From positions 124,001 to 188,000 of the forward strand of contig NZ_SGIT01000005.1 in assembly GCF_004208525.1 (NCBI RefSeq): a DNA stretch of 64,000 bases. Direction: 5' to 3'. Below are positions 35,584 to 44,329 of this stretch, piece by piece. Below the pieces are notes generated by a model, which was not told the DNA's origin, did not search any database, and saw only the letters and a program-made list of their open reading frames with translations. The position numbers were made by a program, and so were the translations under genes. Numbering within the stretch: position 1 is the first letter of the stretch; each line of letters begins with the position of its first letter. The DNA comes from Sphingobacterium corticibacterium (GTDB lineage Bacteria > Bacteroidota > Bacteroidia > Sphingobacteriales > Sphingobacteriaceae).

Positions 35584-37056
35584 TCAAATCTTGTTCCAAA
35601 GCGTTCCATCTTTGCTATCTTTTAATTGGATACCAATAGACTGGAGATCTTCCCGAATACGATCAGACGTCGTAAAATCTTTATTTTTCTTTGCTTCATT
35701 GCGCAGGTTTATAATAATCTGCATCAATCCGTCGGTGTCATCTGCGTCCTCCGCCAGAACCCCATTCTTTAAGCCCAATATATCCACCACAAAAATTTGC
35801 ATGAACGATTTGAGTTCCGCTAGCATTGTTTGATCGATCGTCATCTTCCCATCGTATACTGCGTTGATAAAACGCACCGCTTCAAACAGTTCAGCGATAA
35901 GCACTGGCGTGTTGAAATCATCATCCATCGCCTTGTAACAACGTTTTTTTAACGTGAGTAAGTCAAAATCACTGCTATTTTTATTCGAAGCCTTTATCTT
36001 CTCCAATAATACAATAGCATTCATGAGGCGCTTATACCCTTTATCAGCTGCGTCCAGTGCCTCATTTGAAAAGTCCAATGTACTACGATAATGTGCTTGC
36101 ATCATAAAAAAGCGAACCGACATAGGAGAATATCCTTTTTCCAACAACGGATGATTACCGGTAAACAGCTCATGGGGCAAAAAGCCATTTCCAGCCGATT
36201 TTGACATCCGTGCACCGTTCACGGTTAGCATATTCGTATGCATCCAATATTTGGCAGGATGAACGTGATGACAGGCTTCCGATTGGGCGATCTCATTCGT
36301 ATGGTGGGTAGCCGCAAGATCCATTCCTCCACCATGTATGTCGAACTGTGCACCGAGATATTTACTGCTCATGGCAGAACATTCGATATGCCAGCCAGGG
36401 AATCCAACACTCCAGGGAGCCGGCCAACGCATAATGTGCTCCGGCTTCGCTTTAATCCAAAGTGCAAAATCCAAACGCCCGCGCTTTTCATCCTGTCCGC
36501 CCAGCTCGCGTGTGTTGTTTAAAAGATCCTCCAATTTACGATTGGTTAACACCGTATAATCGTGTTCTTTTACATATTTCTCTACATCAAAATACACGGT
36601 ACCGTTGACTTCGTAAGCATAACCGTTGTCGATAATGCGTTGTACCATCTCAATTTGTTCCGAGATATGCCCCGTTGCTGTAGGTTCGATGCTCGGTGGT
36701 AACGTATTGAAAAGTCGTAAAACCTCATGGAAACCGAGCGTATATTTCTGCACAATTTCCATAGGTTCCAATTGTTCTAATTTTGCCTTTTTAGAAAATT
36801 TATCATCTCCTTCGTCCCGATCCCCTTCAAGATGTCCGGCATCGGTAATATTTCTTACATACCTTACCTTATACCCCAGATGTAGCAAGTAACGAAAGAT
36901 CATGTCGAAAGACACAAATGTACGGCAGTTTCCCAAATGCACATCACTATATACCGTGGGGCCACACACATACATGCCGACAAACGGTGGATTTAGGGGA
37001 TCAAACTTTTCTTTTTTTCGGGTAAGGGTATTATAAAGAACAAGATTAGGTTCCAT
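35584..37056 (-). CDS. cysS: Cysteinyl-tRNA synthetase
   Basis: 490 residues. Zinc-binding Cys and HIGH-like motif in YVCGPTVYSDVHLGNCRTFV (about 29-48), WHIECSAM (about 222) with second zinc Cys, GGGMDLAATHHTNEIAQSEA (about 243), and the KMSKS-type loop ARMSKSAGN (about 284). Class I synthetase charging tRNA-Cys. Follows der after 17 bp on the same strand. Confidence 0.95.
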   Translation of the reverse strand: MEPNLVLYNTLTRKKEKFDPLNPPFVGMYVCGPTVYSDVHLGNCRTFVSFDMIFRYLLHLGYKVRYVRNITDAGHLEGDRDEGDDKFSKKAKLEQLEPMEIVQKYTLGFHEVLRLFNTLPPSIEPTATGHISEQIEMVQRIIDNGYAYEVNGTVYFDVEKYVKEHDYTVLTNRKLEDLLNNTRELGGQDEKRGRLDFALWIKAKPEHIMRWPAPWSVGFPGWHIECSAMSSKYLGAQFDIHGGGMDLAATHHTNEIAQSEACHHVHPAKYWMHTNMLTVNGARMSKSAGNGFLPHELFTGNHPLLEKGYSPMSVRFFMMQAHYRSTLDFSNEALDAADKGYKRLMNAIVLLEKIKASNKNSSDFDLLTLKKRCYKAMDDDFNTPVLIAELFEAVRFINAVYDGKMTIDQTMLAELKSFMQIFVVDILGLKNGVLAEDADDTDGLMQIIINLRNEAKKNKDFTTSDRIREDLQSIGIQLKDSKDGTLWNKI

Positions 37057-37073
37057 AAAAATCTATGATCAGC

Positions 37074-38378
37074 TTACTTTTGTCTAAAAAATATTTGAAT
37101 AGGTACTCCGGTAAAATCAAAATGCTCGCGCAATTTATTCTCAATAAAACGCTTGTAGGGCTCTTTAATATATTGCGGCAAATTACAGAAAAAGGCAAAC
37201 ATAGGGGAGCGCCCTGCGAGTTGCGTGATATATTTGACTTTGATATATTTTCCTTTGATAGCTGGCGGTGGATAGTGTTGAATGATTTCTAACATCGTAT
37301 CATTCAGTTTCGAAGTGGGTATCTTTTTCGTTTTATTGGCATACACCTCCATGGCTTTTTCAACCACTCTATAAATACGCTGCTTTTCTGTTACCGAAGT
37401 GAAAATAATCGGAACATCCGTAAACGGCGATATTTTCTCCCGAATTCGTGTCTCAAACTCTTTGGTGGTCTTGTGATCTTTTTCGATGGTATCCCATTTA
37501 TTAACAACAATGACGACTCCCTTTTTATTCTTTTCCGCCAAATGGAAAATATTAATATCTTGTGACTCAATCCCATCATTGGCATCTAACATCAGAATAA
37601 CAACGTCCGAATCTTCCAACGCCTTGATCGTCCGCATAACCGAATAGAATTCGATATCCTCATTCACTTTTGTTTTCCGACGAAGCCCAGCCGTATCGAT
37701 CAGTAAAAACTCGTTACCAAATTGATTATAGTGGATGCGGATAGAATCTCGGGTTGTCCCCGCAATATCCGTCACGATATTCCGTTCTTTCCCCAATAGC
37801 GCATTCGTTAACGATGATTTTCCCACATTGGGGCGACCGACAATGGCCAACTTAGGCAAGGAAATTTCCTCTTCTTCCTTCTCTTCCGGAAAATGGGACA
37901 CTACGTCATCCAATAGCTCACCGGTACCTGAGCCCGTTATCGAAGATATATTATAAACTTCACCCAATCCAAAGGCATAGAACTCTGCAGATTCATGTGT
38001 TCTTTTGGCATGATCCACTTTGTTAGCGACCACATAAACAGGTTTTGACGTACGGCGAAGTAAATCGGCTATTTCGTCATCCAAATCGGTAATACCCGTA
38101 GTCACGTCCACCATAAAGAGGATAACAGATGCTTCCTCTATAGCAATATGAACCTGCTTCCGAATAGCTTCTTCAAAAACATCGTCTGAGCCGTGTACAA
38201 ATCCACCTGTATCGATAACCGTAAATTTCTTTCCTATCCATTCCGCCATTTCATAGTGACGATCACGTGTAACACCACTGAAATCGTCAACAATTGCTTT
38301 TCTGCTTTCTGTTAAACGGTTAAATAAAGTCGATTTCCCTACGTTCGGGCGACCAACAATTGCCACTATATTTGCCAT
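37074..38378 (-). CDS. der: Ribosome-assembly GTPase Der (EngA)
   Basis: 434 residues. Two tandem GTPase domains, each with its P-loop (GRPNVGKSTLFN near 8, GRPNVGKSSLTN near 183), DTGG/DTAG G3 motifs and NKVD/NKWD G4 motifs, followed by a C-terminal KH-like domain (about 350-434). Needed for 50S maturation. First gene of der-cysS-NTF2-like. Confidence 0.95.
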   Translation of the reverse strand: MANIVAIVGRPNVGKSTLFNRLTESRKAIVDDFSGVTRDRHYEMAEWIGKKFTVIDTGGFVHGSDDVFEEAIRKQVHIAIEEASVILFMVDVTTGITDLDDEIADLLRRTSKPVYVVANKVDHAKRTHESAEFYAFGLGEVYNISSITGSGTGELLDDVVSHFPEEKEEEEISLPKLAIVGRPNVGKSSLTNALLGKERNIVTDIAGTTRDSIRIHYNQFGNEFLLIDTAGLRRKTKVNEDIEFYSVMRTIKALEDSDVVILMLDANDGIESQDINIFHLAEKNKKGVVIVVNKWDTIEKDHKTTKEFETRIREKISPFTDVPIIFTSVTEKQRIYRVVEKAMEVYANKTKKIPTSKLNDTMLEIIQHYPPPAIKGKYIKVKYITQLAGRSPMFAFFCNLPQYIKEPYKRFIENKLREHFDFTGVPIQIFFRQK

Positions 38379-38485
38379 ATTATATTTTATACATCGACAA
38401 GTATCCTTTTAGATACCTTTCTAATCCTGTCCTTATTTATGAGGTCACAAAGTTACGTAAAATAGATGGCATATAAGCTAATACT

Positions 38486-38517
38486 AAAAAAGGGAATCTG
38501 TAGAGATTCCCTTTTTT
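38486..38517 (-). terminator. Intrinsic terminator after the ATP synthase operon
   Basis: A6GGGAATCT (38486-38499), loop GTAG, AGATTCCCT6 (38504-38517): a 14-bp perfect stem with U-run, 18 bases after the atpG stop. Being symmetrical it would also act on transcripts from the left. It lies between atpG and der. Confidence 0.9.
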
Positions 38518-38535
38518 ATATCATTGTATCTAATC

Positions 38536-39420
38536 TTATCCATTGGATAAGGCAGCTGCACCAGAGACGATCTCCGTCAACTCGGTTGTTATGGCAGCTT
38601 GCCTTGCCTGATTGTAAGACAACTTCAATTGTTTCAATAACTCACCTGCATTTTCGGTTGCTTTATCCATCGCTGTCATCCGCGCTCCATGCTCAGAAGC
38701 ATTAGAGTCTAAAACCGCCTTATACAATTGCGTTTTGATAGCTTTTGGAATAAGCTCTTCAATGATTTTCTCCTTGGATGGTTCTATAATATAATCCGTT
38801 TCTGCTGCTACTGCCGTTTCCGGCTTATCTTGTGGTACCAACGGCAACAACTGCTCTGTCGTCAACACTTGAACAGCTGCATTGCGAAACTCGTTATATA
38901 CAACCTCTACCCGATCAATGTTTCCCGCTTTGAACGCTTGCATTGCATAATCCGTTACTTGAGATACATTTAAAAAGTTAAGGTCACTATACAGCTCGTT
39001 GTAGTTACCGATCACATTAAAACCACGTTTCTCAAAGAAATCATGCCCGCGTTTACCGATGGCAATGATGCTTAGATTACCCCGGGCATGTTGTTCCGCA
39101 TATTTACCGAAAATTAAATTATTCGCAGCTTTAATTGCGTTGGCATTAAATGCACCGGCCAAACCTCTGTTGGACGTCAATACGATAACCAATACCTTTG
39201 TGGGTATACGATCTTGTGTATAGGGTGAATCATTCCCTTCAACAGAAGCAGAAACTTGTGCCAGAATATCCCTTAATTTGTTGGCATAAGGGCGTAACTG
39301 TACGATAGCGTTTGTAGCACGCTTCAATTTCGCCGCAGCCACCATTTTCATGGCTTTGGTAATCTGTTGCGTTGATGTTACCGAACTAATCCGGCTTCTT
39401 ACTTCTTTTAAATTTGCCAT
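38536..39420 (-). CDS. atpG: F1Fo ATP synthase subunit gamma
   Basis: 294 residues. Rotor shaft subunit. N-terminal helix EVRSRISSVTSTQQITKAMKMVAAAKL-type start (about 5-31) and C-terminal TAMDKATENAGELLKQL, NQARQAAITTELTEIVSGA (about 268) are standard. Last gene of the operon; in many bacteria atpD (beta) would follow, but here the strand is terminated instead. Confidence 0.95.
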   Translation of the reverse strand: MANLKEVRSRISSVTSTQQITKAMKMVAAAKLKRATNAIVQLRPYANKLRDILAQVSASVEGNDSPYTQDRIPTKVLVIVLTSNRGLAGAFNANAIKAANNLIFGKYAEQHARGNLSIIAIGKRGHDFFEKRGFNVIGNYNELYSDLNFLNVSQVTDYAMQAFKAGNIDRVEVVYNEFRNAAVQVLTTEQLLPLVPQDKPETAVAAETDYIIEPSKEKIIEELIPKAIKTQLYKAVLDSNASEHGARMTAMDKATENAGELLKQLKLSYNQARQAAITTELTEIVSGAAALSNG

Positions 39421-39426
39421 CTAAGA

Positions 39427-41001
39427 CTAATATTTTGCGGCTAATTCGCTAGCTACTTTTTCCAACACATCTGTTAACTCATCCGTAAATTTACCAGCTT
39501 TGAAGGCTGCCAAAACTTCTGGATGACGTTGCTCCAATTGTGTCAAATACTCTGCCTCAAACTGACGAACTTTATTTACTGGTACTGAACGAAGCAACCC
39601 TTTTGTACCTGCGTAGATGATCGCTACTTGTTTCTCTACCGAAACTGGAGAATATTGTCCCTGTTTCAAGATTTCTACGTTACGGATACCTTTATCCAGT
39701 ACGGCTTTTGTAGCCGCATCCAAATCCGAACCGAATTTAGCGAAAGCTTCCAATTCACGGAATTGAGCCTGATCTAATTTCAATGTACCAGATACCTTTT
39801 TCATTGGTTTAATCTGCGCGTTACCACCTACACGTGAAACCGAAATACCTACGTTGATCGCCGGACGGATACCTGCGTTGAACAAGTTGGATTCTAAGAA
39901 GATCTGACCATCGGTAATCGAGATTACGTTTGTTGGGATATAAGCAGAAACGTCACCCGCTTGTGTTTCAATGATCGGAAGTGCCGTTAATGAACCACCA
40001 CCTTTCACCAAGTGTTTGATAGATTCTGGCAAATCGTTCATGTTACGTGCGATATCGTCAGACGAGTTGATCTTTGCAGCTCTCTCCAATAGACGGGAGT
40101 GCAAATAGAATACGTCACCAGGATAAGCCTCACGACCCGGTGGGCGACGTAATAACAAAGAAACTTCACGATACGCTACTGCCTGTTTTGACAAATCATC
40201 GTATACGATCAATGCTGGACGACCTGTGTCGCGGAAAAACTCTCCGATAGCAGCACCCGCCATTGGCGCGTAGAACTGCATTGGAGCCGGATCTGCTGCA
40301 GATGCAGCAACAACAACGGTATAAGCCATTGCTCCATTTTCTTCCAACACGCGTACAATGTTCGCTACTGTTGAATTTTTCTGTCCTACAGCAACATATA
40401 TACAGAATACAGGCTCACCTGCATCGTAAAACGATTTTTGATTTAAGATGGTATCGATACATACCGCCGTTTTACCCGTTTGGCGGTCACCGATAACCAA
40501 CTCACGCTGGCCACGACCAACTGGAATCATCGCATCAATCGCTTTGATACCTGTTTGCAAGGGTTCCGTTACAGGCTGACGGTAGATAACACCTGGTGCT
40601 TTACGCTCGATAGGCATTTCATAGGTTTCGCCTGCGATAGGACCTTTACCATCAATAGGTTGTCCCAATGTATTGACAACACGACCCAACATACCTTCAC
40701 CTACCTTAATAGATGCAATACGTTTCGTACGCTTAGCCGTATCTCCTTCTTTAATTTCATCTGAAGAACCCAAAAGAACGACACCCACGTTGTCTTCTTC
40801 CAAGTTTAATACGATACCTTCTAATCCATTATCAAATTCAACCAACTCACCGGACTGAACTTTAGTTAAGCCGTATATACGAGCAATACCGTCACCAATG
40901 GTAAGTACGGTACCCACTTCCTCTAGTTCGGCTTCTGATTTAAAGCCCGACAATTGCTCTCTAAGAATTGCCGAAACTTCATCTGGTCTTACCTCTATCA
41001 T
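39427..41001 (-). CDS. atpA: F1Fo ATP synthase subunit alpha
   Basis: 524 residues. Non-catalytic nucleotide-binding subunit. Walker A GDRQTGKTAV (about 170), the alpha-subunit segment LIVYDDLSKQAVAYREVSLLLRRPPGREA-type region (about 268-296), and NVGISVSRVGG (about 372). 51 bases after atpH and six before atpG. Confidence 0.96.
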   Translation of the reverse strand: MIEVRPDEVSAILREQLSGFKSEAELEEVGTVLTIGDGIARIYGLTKVQSGELVEFDNGLEGIVLNLEEDNVGVVLLGSSDEIKEGDTAKRTKRIASIKVGEGMLGRVVNTLGQPIDGKGPIAGETYEMPIERKAPGVIYRQPVTEPLQTGIKAIDAMIPVGRGQRELVIGDRQTGKTAVCIDTILNQKSFYDAGEPVFCIYVAVGQKNSTVANIVRVLEENGAMAYTVVVAASAADPAPMQFYAPMAGAAIGEFFRDTGRPALIVYDDLSKQAVAYREVSLLLRRPPGREAYPGDVFYLHSRLLERAAKINSSDDIARNMNDLPESIKHLVKGGGSLTALPIIETQAGDVSAYIPTNVISITDGQIFLESNLFNAGIRPAINVGISVSRVGGNAQIKPMKKVSGTLKLDQAQFRELEAFAKFGSDLDAATKAVLDKGIRNVEILKQGQYSPVSVEKQVAIIYAGTKGLLRSVPVNKVRQFEAEYLTQLEQRHPEVLAAFKAGKFTDELTDVLEKVASELAAKY

Positions 41002-41052
41002 TGTTATTATTATAAGGGGTTTTTGATTCTATTTTCAATTCAATACTAAGGC

Positions 41053-41598
41053 TTAAACGCCCTGTGCTGCAAAATGCTTTTCTAGTTTATTCAATTTACC
41101 AGCAATACTTGCATCAATCTGTCTATCACCTACACGTACCACAAAACCTCCGATTAGGGCTGGATCTATGGTATTTTTAAGGATGACCTCTGCTTTTATT
41201 TCTTCGGTAATGATCTTTTGAAGATCCGCAAGATTAGCCTCGGAAAGCGCTGTAGCCGATGTAACAGATGCTTTCACAATACCTTTTGTTTCGTTATATT
41301 CCCGAACAAACTCCTGTGCAATATCCAATAGAATAGCTGCACGCCCTTTGTTCACTAAAATATAAAAGAAAGAAAGAATGATGGGGTTGAGATTCCCTTC
41401 GAATATCGCCGCCAGGATATTGCGTTTCTTATCACCTTTAATAATCGGGTTTTTAAGAATAGCCAACAGCTCCGTATTAGACTTCAATACCGAAACCACA
41501 CCTTCGATATCCCCTTTCACGGCATCTAATTGACCTTGTTCCTCCGCTAGATCTAGCAAAGACTTCGCGTATCTGGATGCAACTGTAAAAATTGACAT
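41053..41598 (-). CDS. atpH: F1Fo ATP synthase subunit delta
   Basis: 181 residues, peripheral stalk OSCP-like subunit. VASRYAKSLLDLAEEQGQLDAV (about 6-27) and the C-terminal DPALIGGFVVRVGDRQIDASI (about 144) are diagnostic. Confidence 0.93.
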   Translation of the reverse strand: MSIFTVASRYAKSLLDLAEEQGQLDAVKGDIEGVVSVLKSNTELLAILKNPIIKGDKKRNILAAIFEGNLNPIILSFFYILVNKGRAAILLDIAQEFVREYNETKGIVKASVTSATALSEANLADLQKIITEEIKAEVILKNTIDPALIGGFVVRVGDRQIDASIAGKLNKLEKHFAAQGV

Positions 41599-41626
41599 AT
41601 TTTTTATTTAAAATCTGAACAACCCG

Positions 41627-42121
41627 TTAGTTTAACTTCACATCTTTCAACAAGTCACTTACAAAAGCGTCCTGTTTAGTCTGATCTTCAAACTCTTTTG
41701 TTAAAACTTTACGGGCAATATCCAAAGATAAAGAAGAAACTTGATTTTTAACTTCGGCTAATGCCTTGTTTTTCTGCTCTTCGATTTCTCTTTTTGCTTG
41801 CTCCAAAATCTTTTTGCCGGACTCCTGGGCTTCCGTTTTCGCGTCGGCAACGATCTTATCTTTAAGCTCTTTTGCTTCTTTTAAGATATTATCCCGCTCC
41901 ACACGTGCTTCTTTTAACAACTGTTCATTTTCATTGGTTAGGCGAGCCATCTCCAATTTCGCCTTTTCTGCCGAATCCAGCGCATTTTGGATATTTCCCT
42001 CTCTTTCCTTAATTGCTTTCAGTACGGGTTTCCAAGCAAATTTACCCAATAAAAATAACAGGATTAAGAAACTAACGGTGTGCCAAAAAATCAGACCAAT
42101 TTCGGGAATTAATAAATCCAT
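41627..42121 (-). CDS. atpF: F1Fo ATP synthase subunit b
   Basis: 164 residues. One N-terminal membrane helix (IGLIFWHTVSFLILLFLLGKF, about 8-28) then a long charged right-handed coiled coil to the end. Peripheral stalk. 125 bp separate it from atpE, with a hairpin in between. Confidence 0.93.
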   Translation of the reverse strand: MDLLIPEIGLIFWHTVSFLILLFLLGKFAWKPVLKAIKEREGNIQNALDSAEKAKLEMARLTNENEQLLKEARVERDNILKEAKELKDKIVADAKTEAQESGKKILEQAKREIEEQKNKALAEVKNQVSSLSLDIARKVLTKEFEDQTKQDAFVSDLLKDVKLN

Positions 42122-42181
42122 ATTATTATGCTATGTATGACGTTTAAAGTTTTTCTTTTTAACTATTGTTTTTTGATGAAT

Positions 42182-42220
42182 AAAAGAACCCGAAATGGCA
42201 ACCCCAAGACAGGTTCTTTT
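42182..42220 (-). other. Hairpin between atpE and atpF
   Basis: AAAAGAACC (42182-42190) pairs with GGTTCTTTT (42212-42220), 21-base loop. Read on the minus strand it comes 27 bases after the atpE stop. It may protect the 3' end or attenuate, giving more subunit c than b. Role inferred. Confidence 0.5.
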
Positions 42221-42246
42221 AATCCTTTGGTTTCTTAATGCTATTA

Positions 42247-42450
42247 TTAAGCGATCAAAGAAACAACCACTGCGAATAGAGCAACCGCCTCGATAAAGGC
42301 AGCAGCGATCAACATAGCAGTTTGGATTTTTGAAGCAGCCTCAGGCTGGCGAGCGATAGATTCCATTGCAGAACCACCGATTTTACCAATTCCCAAACCA
42401 GCTCCGATAGCAGCTAAACCTGCTCCAATTGCGGCTAATGTACCTGTCAT
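42247..42450 (-). CDS. atpE: F1Fo ATP synthase subunit c
   Basis: 67 residues, two-helix hairpin. Gly-rich helix 1 (IGAGLAAIGAGLGIGKIGGSA), conserved RQPEA loop (34-38) and the ion-binding Glu54 in AAFIEAVALFAVV. The residue after Glu54 is Ala rather than the Ser/Thr of Na+-coupled rings, so proton coupling is expected. Confidence 0.95.
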   Translation of the reverse strand: MTGTLAAIGAGLAAIGAGLGIGKIGGSAMESIARQPEAASKIQTAMLIAAAFIEAVALFAVVVSLIA

Positions 42451-42495
42451 AGTTTTAAAATATATTAGTTAAAAAATTGTTCCCTCAATCTGTTA

Positions 42496-43659
42496 TTAAT
42501 GTTCGTGGTGTTCTTCGATAGCCATACCGATGAACAAAGCCGACAGAATTGTAAAGATAAACGCCTGTATAAAAGCTACTAACAATTCTATTAAGCTGAT
42601 AAAGATAGTAAATATAACTGAACCTCCAGCTACTGCACTTGCATTAAAGATAAACGGCAAACACAATAAAGACAACACTAAGATGTGACCTGCGGTAATG
42701 TTCGCAAACAAACGAATCATCAACGCAAATGGCTTTGTAAATACACCGATAATCTCTACAGGAATCATCAGCGGTTTCAACCACCAAGGTACCGGCGGAT
42801 TGAAAATATGCCCCCAGTAATATTTATTCCCGTTAAACAAAATAATCAATAACGTAATAACAGCCAACACCATCGTCACGGCAATATTTCCCGTTACGTT
42901 GGCCGATCCCGGGAAGAACGGCACCAAGCCCAACATATTCATAAACCATATAAAAAAGAACACCGTCAATAAATAAGGCATAAAGCGCTCATATCGGTGT
43001 CCTAGGTTTGGAATAGCTATTTCATCCCGTACAAAAAGAATAATCGGTTCCATAAAGGACTGTATACCCTTTGGTGCTTTCCCAGCATTTTTCTTGTACC
43101 CTCTTGCTACAGCAAAGAACACCAGAATCAATACGATGAATCCTAAAAAGATGCTGAATACGTTTTTAGTAATGGAGAAATCCAACGGACGTTTATTCGT
43201 AGCGTGATGCTCATCATCATACACGATATAAGCGCCATGGTCATTCGCCTGCTCCGCGGCATAGTAAATCTTACCATGGTATTTAACAAAAGCTTGGCCT
43301 TTTTTCTCGACGATTTTGGTACCGTCGTCGTTCCGTGCAAATTCACTCGAACAAAAAGTTACCAAACCATTCTCTGTATATAATATAACAGGTAAGTAAA
43401 TACCAACCCATTTTGATTTGCCTTCCGGATCGCCACCAAAAATAGTAAATTCATGCGAATCACCGATGTGATGGAAAATAAACGCAGTAATATCAAAACC
43501 TTTCTTCTCGTGTGCATGGTCATCCGCTGTTTCGGCATGCTGTTCCGGTGCAGATGTAGTAGTTAAAGAGGATGCAAACGAAGAGAAAGAAGCTAGAAAA
43601 ACGCACAAAATCATCAAAGTTCTGATTCTGGCTGAAGTTAAAAAGTGGCTTATTTCCAT
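42496..43659 (-). CDS. atpB: F1Fo ATP synthase subunit a
   Basis: 387 residues, longer than the roughly 270 of E. coli because of an N-terminal extension of about 180 residues: a signal-like hydrophobic segment (about 12-31), a His-rich patch, and a soluble part before the first core helix near 175. Such extensions are common in Bacteroidota. The essential Arg is in FALMIRLFANITAGH (about 313-327), and IELLVAFIQAFIFTILSALF is present near the C-terminus. Confidence 0.94.
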   Translation of the reverse strand: MEISHFLTSARIRTLMILCVFLASFSSFASSLTTTSAPEQHAETADDHAHEKKGFDITAFIFHHIGDSHEFTIFGGDPEGKSKWVGIYLPVILYTENGLVTFCSSEFARNDDGTKIVEKKGQAFVKYHGKIYYAAEQANDHGAYIVYDDEHHATNKRPLDFSITKNVFSIFLGFIVLILVFFAVARGYKKNAGKAPKGIQSFMEPIILFVRDEIAIPNLGHRYERFMPYLLTVFFFIWFMNMLGLVPFFPGSANVTGNIAVTMVLAVITLLIILFNGNKYYWGHIFNPPVPWWLKPLMIPVEIIGVFTKPFALMIRLFANITAGHILVLSLLCLPFIFNASAVAGGSVIFTIFISLIELLVAFIQAFIFTILSALFIGMAIEEHHEH

Positions 43660-43676
43660 CTATACAATATTTTTAG

Positions 43677-44075
43677 CTATTTTATTTTGCGCCGCAAGTT
43701 ACGTAACAAAACAATAACTTCAAAGCATGACATTAATAAATATATACAAAAAAAGTTCAGCCCTAATAGCACCTTATTTTCGGCTTTAAAACCGTACAAA
43801 AAAACCATAAAAATACCGAGCGATATCAGCATTTTTATCATGACACCACCCAAAATAGCATACACGCCGAGCTCCGGATTACTATGTATGCCGAGATACG
43901 ATATAGCATACGCAAATACCGTAACCATATATAATAATATACAGAGTGGCACGAACGTGCTATCTAAAAAACGTAGGTCTGCCGATTGCTGTATAATATA
44001 AGCGCCGCCGAAAACGAACACGCTGCCCAACAATAATTTCCAGGCAAACTGCCCTGTAGTTTTTAAAATATCCAA
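43677..44075 (-). CDS. Small four-helix membrane protein of the ATP synthase operon
   Basis: 132 residues with four hydrophobic segments (about 14-30, 39-62, 68-93, 101-123) and a basic C-terminus. By position (between an AtpZ-like gene and atpB) and topology it resembles the AtpI/UncI-type assembly proteins, but I see no diagnostic motif. Confidence 0.75.
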   Translation of the reverse strand: MDILKTTGQFAWKLLLGSVFVFGGAYIIQQSADLRFLDSTFVPLCILLYMVTVFAYAISYLGIHSNPELGVYAILGGVMIKMLISLGIFMVFLYGFKAENKVLLGLNFFCIYLLMSCFEVIVLLRNLRRKIK

Positions 44076-44087
44076 TGTATTACAAAT

Positions 44088-44309
44088 TTATTTTCCGTTC
44101 TTCCCCATACGCTGCACCTGCACAATCAACTGATATAAGGAAATCAACACAGCAAACAACGTCAGCCCTATTGTCCACCAGTTTTTTTCAACCGCATACT
44201 TTTCGTCCAACCAGCTTCCCAGCCAATAGCCCGCAAAGATAGTCGCTAACATCTGGAATGGCACACCGATCCAAGTTGCCATTTTTCTGCGATTTGATTT
44301 TTCTCTCAT
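44088..44309 (-). CDS. AtpZ/AtpI-family protein (ATPase gene 1)
   Basis: 73 residues, two membrane helices: WIGVPFQMLATIFAGYWLGSWLD (about 13-35, with the conserved Gly-rich GYWLGSWLD end) and TIGLTLFAVLISLYQLIVQV. Matches the small putative subunit that opens ATP synthase operons and has been linked to Mg2+/Ca2+ transport or complex stability. Starts only 20 bases after the helicase stop. Confidence 0.8.
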   Translation of the reverse strand: MREKSNRRKMATWIGVPFQMLATIFAGYWLGSWLDEKYAVEKNWWTIGLTLFAVLISLYQLIVQVQRMGKNGK

Positions 44310-44329
44310 TGTCTGTGTCGTTAAGGGCG

